Source: Desulfobacteraceae bacterium
Lineage (GTDB): Bacteria > Desulfobacterota > Desulfobacteria > Desulfobacterales > Desulfosalsimonadaceae
NCBI GenBank assembly: GCA_003597945.1
Contig: QZJS01000075.1
Span: forward strand, 1-64,000
Length of the DNA stretch: 64,000 nucleotides
Direction: 5' to 3'
In this document: positions 58,137 through 64,000 of the stretch, one piece after another
Position numbering within the stretch: position 1 is the stretch's first letter
Layout of the letters: every line of letters starts with the position of its first letter
Translations under genes and position numbers: made by a program
Notes under the pieces: generated by a model
The model's database searches: none
What the model was told of the DNA's origin: nothing
The model's input: only the letters and a program-made list of their open reading frames with translations

Positions 58137-60596
58137 CTATTTATCGCCTTCCGCGCTCTCATCCTTGCGCTTGTGCTGGCGGGCCAGGATAGCGACGGTT
58201 TCGCTGATCTCCTCCGGGGTCACGCTTTGGCGCAGGGCCTCCATCTGCTCCATGACCTGCTTGAAGCGGATGCCTTCGGCCGCGCTGATCCATTCCAACT
58301 GGAGCCGCTCCGGCCGGATGCCCCATTTGGCCATGCGCTTGCGGATTTTCTCCACCCGTTTTTCCGTCCACTTGTTGGCGTCGATGTAATGGCAGTCCCC
58401 GATATGGCACCCGCTCACCAGGACCACGGGCGCTCCCTGTTCAAAGCCGCGCCAGATGAATTTCTCATCCACCCGGCCCGAGCACATGGTGCGGATCATG
58501 CGCACGTTGGGCGGATACTGGAGCCGCGACACGCCGGCGTAATCGGCTCCCGCATAGGAGCACCAGTTGCAGGCAAAGGCCAGGATCTTGGTTTCCGCTT
58601 TGGTTTCCAGCAATGCGTCCACCTGGCCGATGATCTGCTCGTCGGTGTAATGGTTCATGATAATGGCCCCGAAGGCGCACTCGGCCGCGCATGTGCCGCA
58701 GCCGGCGCAGGCCGCGGTATTGACCACGGCCGGGGTCTTGGCACGGACATCCACCACAATGGCGTTATACGGGCAGACTTCGGCGCACTTGCCGCAGGAT
58801 TTGCAGAACCGGGGGATCACTTCGGAGGTGATGGGCTCGGTGGCGATCTCGCCTTTGTGCATCAGCCGGATGGCCCGGGCCGCCGCGGCCGACGCCTGGG
58901 TGACCGATTCCTTGATGTCTTTGGGACTTTCCGCGCACCCGGCGTAAAATACGCCCCGGGTGGCGGCATCCACGGGCTGAAGCTTGGGATGGGCTTCCAG
59001 GAAAAACCCGTCGGGCGTCATCTGGAGTCCCAGCATTTCCTGAAGCCGCCGGGCCCCGTCGGCCGGCTCCAGGCCCAGGGCCAGGACCAGCATATCCAAA
59101 TCATGGGTTTCCAATCCGCCGGTGACCGTGTTTTCCACCGACACCCGCAGGCTCTTGTCGGGAAGCTGCGTGACATTGCCGGGCAGACCCCGGAGATAAT
59201 TGACCCCCAGCCGCCGGCTCCGTTTGAACAGGTCCTCGAATCCCTTTCCAAAGGCCCGGATGTCGATGTAGAATACCTTGATGTCGATATCCGGATAATG
59301 TTCTTTCAACACCAGGGTGCTCTTGATGGTGTTCATGCAGCAGACATTGGAGCAGTAATCGCTCCCCCGGCGGCTGCTCCGGGAGCCCACGCACTGAATG
59401 AAACCGATGGATTTCGGGTGATTGCGGTCCGTTGGCCGGATCAGTTCCCCGCTGGTGGGGCCGCCGGCATTGACCATGCGCTCAAATTCCAGGCTGGTGA
59501 GCACGTTTTCAAACCGGGTATAACCGTATTCGTCCAGCTCCCGGGGGTTGTAAGGCTTCAATCCCGTGGCCACGATGATGGAGCCCACCTTTTCGGTGAT
59601 TTCCGCGTCCGACATGTGGAAATCGATGCTCTTTTTCTCGCAGGCATCCAGGCATTTGGCGCATACGGTCAGGTTGTGGCCCAGGCATTCATCCAGGTTG
59701 ATGACATAGGCCGAGGGCACGGCCTGGGGAAACGGCGAAAAAATGGCCTTGCGGGAGGAAAGCCCCATGTTGAACTCATCGGGCCGCACCACCGGGCAGA
59801 CCGCCACGCAGTCCCCGCAGGCGGTGCAGGATTTTTCGTCGATATAGCGGGCTTTTTTAAGGATTTTGACCTCAAAATTGCCCACGTAGCCGGAAACGTC
59901 CGTGACTTCGCTTAAGGTCAGCAGCTTTATTTTGGGATGTCGACCGACATCCGTCATCTTCGGACCGAGAATTCAGATGGAACAGTCCATGGTGGGAAAG
60001 GTCTTGTCCAACTGGGCCATGACCCCGCCGATGGACGGATTCTTCTCCACCATGACCACCTCGTACCCGTTGTCGGCCAAATCCAGGGCCGCCTGAATCC
60101 CGGCCACCCCGCCGCCGATGACCAACGTGCGCCTGGTCAGAGGAAGGATATCCTCATACAGGGGCTCGAGTTTGCGGACCCGGGCCACGCCCATCCGAAT
60201 CAGGTCCAGAGCCTTTTCGGTGGCATCTTCGGGCGCGCGCATGTGAACCCAACTGCACTGTTCCCGCAGATTGGCCATCTCCAGCATATAGGGGTTCAGA
60301 CCGGCGGCCTGCATCATCTGCCGAAATGTCGGCTCGTGCAGCCGCGGCGAACATGCCCCGATCACGACGCGATCCAGACCGTTGGCCAGGATGTCTTCCC
60401 GGATTTCCTGCTGGCCGGGCTCGGAACAGGCATACAGAATGCTCCGGGACACCACCACGTCCGGACTGCCGGCCAGTTTTTCGGCCACGGCCTCGCAATC
60501 CACGGTCCGCGCGATGTTGAGCCCGCAATGGCAGACATACACGCCGATCCGGCTCCCCGCCGCTTCCGGCGATGTTTCCATCAGTTTTGCTTCCAT
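58137..60596 (-). CDS. hdrA: HdrA-MvhD fusion selenoprotein; in-frame UGA at 59973-59975 read as Sec
   Basis: ORFs 59973..60596 and 58137..59957 are one frame: GGVMAQLDKTFPTMDCSI-U-ILGPKMTDVGRHPKIKLLTLSEV; FAD motif VIGGGVAGIQAALDLADNGYEVVMVEK; 4Fe-4S clusters; MvhD CNWCSYAGADYAGVSRLQYPP...CHIGDCHY. Confidence 0.9.
59935..59952 (-). promoter_or_regulatory. Putative bacterial SECIS hairpin (hdrA)
   Basis: GGAUGUC-GGUC-GACAUCC, perfect 7-bp stem starting 21 nt after UGA, apical loop GGUC. Confidence 0.82.
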
Positions 60597-60642
60597 ATTG
60601 TTGCCTCATTTAGATATGGACGGCTTATTATAAAACAGCAGA

Positions 60643-60816
60643 GTCTTAACAAGTTGATTTTGAGCGAAATCGCGGATTTCGGGGGAAAAAGCGATTTTTG
60701 CGGATGCGTCAAGAATGGCAAACTGTTTGAGGAGCCTGCGACGAGTTTTTGCCATTCAGCATCCGGAAAAATCGCGCCCCGAAAGACGTTTGAGCGCAAA
60801 ATCAACTTGTTAAGAC
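60643..60816. repeat. Long structured palindromic intergenic repeat, copy A
   Basis: Terminal GTCTTAACAAGTTGATTTTG / CAAAATCAACTTGTTAAGAC perfect arms; inner arms TTTCGGGG / CCCCGAAA and GCGATTTTTGCGGATG / CATCCGGAAAAATCGC. Confidence 0.88.
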
Positions 60817-60820
60817 GCCA

Positions 60821-62404
60821 TCACTTCCAATAAATGGTCCGCGCAATCACGCTGGCGAGATCGAGCATCTCCATTTCGATCTCCTCCTTTAAAAACATAT
60901 CCTCCATGGCGCATTTGAGATGAATCTGGCATTTGGGGCAGGCCGTGACCAGCAGATCCGCGCCGGTTTCCTTTGCCTGGCGAAGCCGCCGCACCTGGAG
61001 ATTCTTGGAATAGGCGTCGCACATGCTCCACCCGCTGTTGCCGCAGCAGATGCTGCCGGCGCCCCTTTCGTCCATCTCGAAAAACCCGTCGGTCTTGAGC
61101 CGGGCGATGAGATTTCGGGGCAGATCCGCCATGTGTTCATGCCGGCTCAGACGGCAGGGATCCTGAAAGCTGATGCGGCGGTTGAGCTTTTTAAACCCCA
61201 CGGCCCCCTTGCCGATCTCCCGCTCCAGCAGATCATACATGTGGGTGACCTTAAAAGGCAGCTTGACGCCGTTGGCCGGATAATCATGATGCAGGGTGCG
61301 AAAACATTCCGGACATGTCGTCACCACTTCTTCGGCGCCCGTTGCCGCGATGGCGTCCACGTTAAGCTTGGCCAGGGCCAGGAAATTCTCCCGGTCGCCC
61401 GTCCAGAGCAGATCATGGCCGCAGCACCGCTCGCCGGACAGCAGGACCGGCTTGATGTCGAAAAAATTGAGCAGCCGCAGACTGTCTTCCAATATCATAT
61501 TGGTCCGGGCGCGGACGTAACTCTTGAAAAACACGTCAAAATACGGCGCGCACCCCCCGAAAAACAAAATGGGCCCGGCCGTCTCCGTCTGGATATCTTC
61601 CGGCAGCCAGTCCCAGTGCTTCACGGGAATATCAGCATGGGTCATGGCCCGCATCAGGGACTGGAACACCCCGCTGTGAGCCTTGTGGCCATCCTCGCCG
61701 CCTTCCAGCAGCACGTGGCGGATCTCCTGGATAAACGACGGGAAATCCACGGCCGACGGGCACCGCTGATAGCAGATGCCGCAGGTGAGACAGGACCAGA
61801 TATCCTGCTGCACCGCCTCGGCGGCGATCTCTCCGGCGATCAGGGACCGGACAATGGCCCGGGGGGAATAATTTTTCCCGGACAGGGCCAACGGGCAGGC
61901 CGACGTGCATTTGCCGCAATCCTGGCACGCGTGGGCGTCGTATCTGGCGATGATGGCGTCCACCGCGGCCCGGTCGATGGGCGCCCTCTCCTTCCGGCGG
62001 CCGGGGAGAATGGGCGTGGGGCCGAGTTCCCGGATCCGGGCGGTAAAATCTACCATCAGGGCCAGCAGCGCGTCGGCGGCATCGGGCAGAAAGGTTTCAT
62101 GCCGGATGCGCTCCCCGCCGATGCCGATAATTTCGAGCAGATGGCGGGCGTCTTCGGTGTGATCCCGGGCGATGCGGGCTCCGCCGCCGTAACGGCAGGT
62201 CCCCGGGTTGCAGCCCACCAGCAGGACCCCGTCAGCCCCGACTTCAAAGGGCTTGAACAGCAGCGACTTGCTGATGCGCCCGGTGCACGGAATCCGGACC
62301 ATCTTGATTTCCGGCGGTATGGGGATGCGCCGGTCCTGGAGGGTCTGAAACGCCGCGTGCGGCCCCCAACTGCATAAATACAAAATGATATTAATCGGTT
62401 TCAT
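60821..62404 (-). CDS. MvhD-HdrD-like fusion (delta subunit domain + 4Fe-4S + CCG domains)
   Basis: MVRIPCTGRISKSLLFKPFEVGADGVLLVGCNPGTCRYGGG; CGKCTSACPLALSGKN, CLTCGICYQRCP; CCGHDLLW, CPECFRTLHHDYP, CCGNSGWSM, CPKCQIHLKCAM. Confidence 0.88.
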   Translation of the reverse strand: MKPINIILYLCSWGPHAAFQTLQDRRIPIPPEIKMVRIPCTGRISKSLLFKPFEVGADGVLLVGCNPGTCRYGGGARIARDHTEDARHLLEIIGIGGERIRHETFLPDAADALLALMVDFTARIRELGPTPILPGRRKERAPIDRAAVDAIIARYDAHACQDCGKCTSACPLALSGKNYSPRAIVRSLIAGEIAAEAVQQDIWSCLTCGICYQRCPSAVDFPSFIQEIRHVLLEGGEDGHKAHSGVFQSLMRAMTHADIPVKHWDWLPEDIQTETAGPILFFGGCAPYFDVFFKSYVRARTNMILEDSLRLLNFFDIKPVLLSGERCCGHDLLWTGDRENFLALAKLNVDAIAATGAEEVVTTCPECFRTLHHDYPANGVKLPFKVTHMYDLLEREIGKGAVGFKKLNRRISFQDPCRLSRHEHMADLPRNLIARLKTDGFFEMDERGAGSICCGNSGWSMCDAYSKNLQVRRLRQAKETGADLLVTACPKCQIHLKCAMEDMFLKEEIEMEMLDLASVIARTIYWK

Positions 62405-62439
62405 TTATTCCCCGAACAACCATGTCTGGTATCTTGCCG

Positions 62440-62522
62440 TTGAACGCCGCGTTGTTCGCTTCAGAGTCTTTCGGGGGCTTCCCCCCCGAAATCCACAATT
62501 CAGCTCACAAGCGGCCTTCAAC
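62440..62522. repeat. Short member of structured repeat family
   Basis: Minus strand TTGTGAGCTGAATTGTGGATTTCGGGG..CCCCCGAAAGACTCTGAAGCGAA flanked by TTGAA..GCGGCC / CGCGGCGTTCAA arms. Confidence 0.65.
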
Positions 62523-62592
62523 CGCCAAAATAATGGCAGCTTTACACTGTTAAACTTCGCCGTTTAGTCTTGACCTCTATTCTTGTCGTTAG

Positions 62593-62769
62593 GGCCTGAA
62601 CAATTTGATTTTGAAAGAAATCGCGGATTTCGGGGGAAAAAGCGATTTTCGCGGATGCGTCAAAAATGGCAAACTGTTTGAGGAGCCTGCGACGAGTTTT
62701 TGCCATTCAGCATCCGAGAAAATCGCGCCCCGAAAGACGCTTGAGCGAAAAATCAACTTATTCAGACCC
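62593..62769. repeat. Long structured palindromic intergenic repeat, copy B
   Basis: Near-identical to copy A over ~165 bp (ATTTCGGGGGAAAAAGCGATTT...GGCAAACTGTTTGAGGAGCCTGCGACGAGTTTTTGCCATTCAGCATCCG...). Confidence 0.88.
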
Positions 62770-62786
62770 GATCATTAATGTTGTTG

Positions 62787-64000
62787 TTATTCCGGCAGCG
62801 GCGCATCCATCAGTTCGGCGATGGTCTGCTCCAGAAACGCCAGGTCCCGGTACGGGCTTTCGGCCGCGTTGGAGGGGCATACGGAAATGCAGTTGCCGCA
62901 CCCCTTGCACAGGGCCTCGTCGATCACCGCGTGCCAGCCGCCCAGGCTGTTTTTCGTCATGTCGATGGCTTCAAAGGGGCATACCCCGATGCACCGGCCG
63001 CAGCCGCGGCAGATGTCTTCCCGGACCACCACCATGTATCCCTTATTCTGCCGCGGCCCCCGAGGCATGACGGCGGCGGCCAGCAAGGCCGCAGCCGCGC
63101 CCTTGCGTCGGGCCGACACCCGGATGCCCGGCGGCTCAGCAAGGAAAAGGCCCGATATGGCGGTCATGCCCGGATACTTGAAGGGAATGCCGTCCACGTC
63201 GGCTTCCTGAAGGGATGGATCCACCCGGTGGCCCGGCAGTTCTTCCTGCCGGATATAATCAATGCTTTTGCGCCCTTTTTCCGACAAAATCACCGCGCCC
63301 GCCTGAAGGGTCCGCTGGTTGTCGCCTTCGACGGCTGTTACCTGGAAATTGCCCAAAGTCCCGCTGATGGCCCTGACCGCGGCATTTTTGAAATAATGGA
63401 TATTGGGGTGCAGAACCTCTTGCCCGCATGATTCACCCCCTACCCCGAACAGAAATACTTCCAGGCCGAAATCCGCCAGAGTGGCCGCGGCCTCCAGGGA
63501 GGCTTCGGAGCATCCGATCACCGCGGTGGTGAAATTGTAATTGCGGGCCGGCGAGGGAAACGGCTTGAGGTTCCGGGACCGGCTAACGGAGCGGTTCATC
63601 ATGCCGGTAAACCGCTTGAAAGCCAGATCCGGGTCCCGCTCCAGAAAACTCAGCACTTCCCCCCGCATATTGTAGGGCTGCACCATGGACCGGCTGATGC
63701 CGGTGCCGTTAAACAGCCCGTCCTTGAGGCGGCTGCGGGAATACGTGCAGGAACTGCATACGAAATTGAGCGGGCAGCACACGCATGAGGCCAGCACCAG
63801 CCGGGTGATCTCCTTTTCCCGCACGGCCCGCAGGATGGCCGCGATCCCCTCCGGGGTGCACGCCGAATCCACCACATCGGAAAAAACGATATCGGATTCC
63901 CGCGTCAAACCGCCCACAAAATCGGTCATGGCATCGGTCCAGCCGAAGGAATCATTGCACCGACAGGCAATCACGCCGATGCGGATCTCCGGGGAAAGAC
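62787..64000 (-). CDS. HdrA-like C-terminal iron-sulfur/FAD-type protein (open at window end)
   Basis: NYNFTTAVIGCSEASLEAAATLADFGLEVFLFGVGG; CRGCGRCIGVCPFEAIDM and CKGCGNCISVCPSNAAE; the frame stays open to 64000 (LSPEIRIGVIACRCNDSFG). Confidence 0.78.
   Translation of the reverse strand, partial: LSPEIRIGVIACRCNDSFGWTDAMTDFVGGLTRESDIVFSDVVDSACTPEGIAAILRAVREKEITRLVLASCVCCPLNFVCSSCTYSRSRLKDGLFNGTGISRSMVQPYNMRGEVLSFLERDPDLAFKRFTGMMNRSVSRSRNLKPFPSPARNYNFTTAVIGCSEASLEAAATLADFGLEVFLFGVGGESCGQEVLHPNIHYFKNAAVRAISGTLGNFQVTAVEGDNQRTLQAGAVILSEKGRKSIDYIRQEELPGHRVDPSLQEADVDGIPFKYPGMTAISGLFLAEPPGIRVSARRKGAAAALLAAAVMPRGPRQNKGYMVVVREDICRGCGRCIGVCPFEAIDMTKNSLGGWHAVIDEALCKGCGNCISVCPSNAAESPYRDLAFLEQTIAELMDAPLPE

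Noticed and set aside
58173-62377. Plus-strand ORFs 58173..59915 and 60920..62377
   Set aside because: Shadow ORFs opposite HdrA and MvhD-HdrD, no recognisable motifs

Overview
A 64 kb chromosomal window, probably from an anaerobic Desulfobacterota-type bacterium (inferred from Hdr, rubrerythrin, superoxide reductase and selenoprotein content). From left to right: an rfbDBAC dTDP-rhamnose operon; small Cys-rich, DUF3795-like and PilZ genes; tRNA-Pro; an amidase; the canonical tRNA-Leu–tig–clpP–clpX–lon block; tRNA-Val and tRNA-Asp with an integrase remnant; an AT-richer accessory stretch (GT4, PaaK-like ligase, nicotianamine-synthase-like protein, two-lobed arrestin-like membrane protein, pseudogenes, TA remnant); rubredoxin/rubrerythrin/flavodoxin; a long minus-strand run of exported proteins (vanadium haloperoxidase-like, PKD-like, DsbA-like, S8 protease, three cupredoxin/multicopper-oxidase-like proteins, a 1704-aa SdrD/beta-helix protein); a sigma-32-like/STAS/ferredoxin region; a large two-component cluster; an UshA-like gene; and a Kef/HdrA-MvhD/MvhD-HdrD operon. 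Main second-look items: (1) two in-frame UGA codons that split conserved proteins (UshA-like metallophosphatase and HdrA), each followed at the right spacing by a hairpin with a GGUC apical loop, i.e. two selenoprotein genes broken by standard ORF calling; (2) a family of at least five structured intergenic palindromic repeats, two of them ~175 bp, located between genes of the hdr operon and showing a compensatory base change; (3) a 147-bp MITE-like element with a second partial copy 18 kb away; (4) three adjacent multicopper-oxidase-like genes with complementary, incomplete copper motifs; (5) three neighbouring exported proteins ending in the same short G-G-C-[FY]-I-S tail. All calls come from reading the sequence and supplied ORFs; no database search was run.
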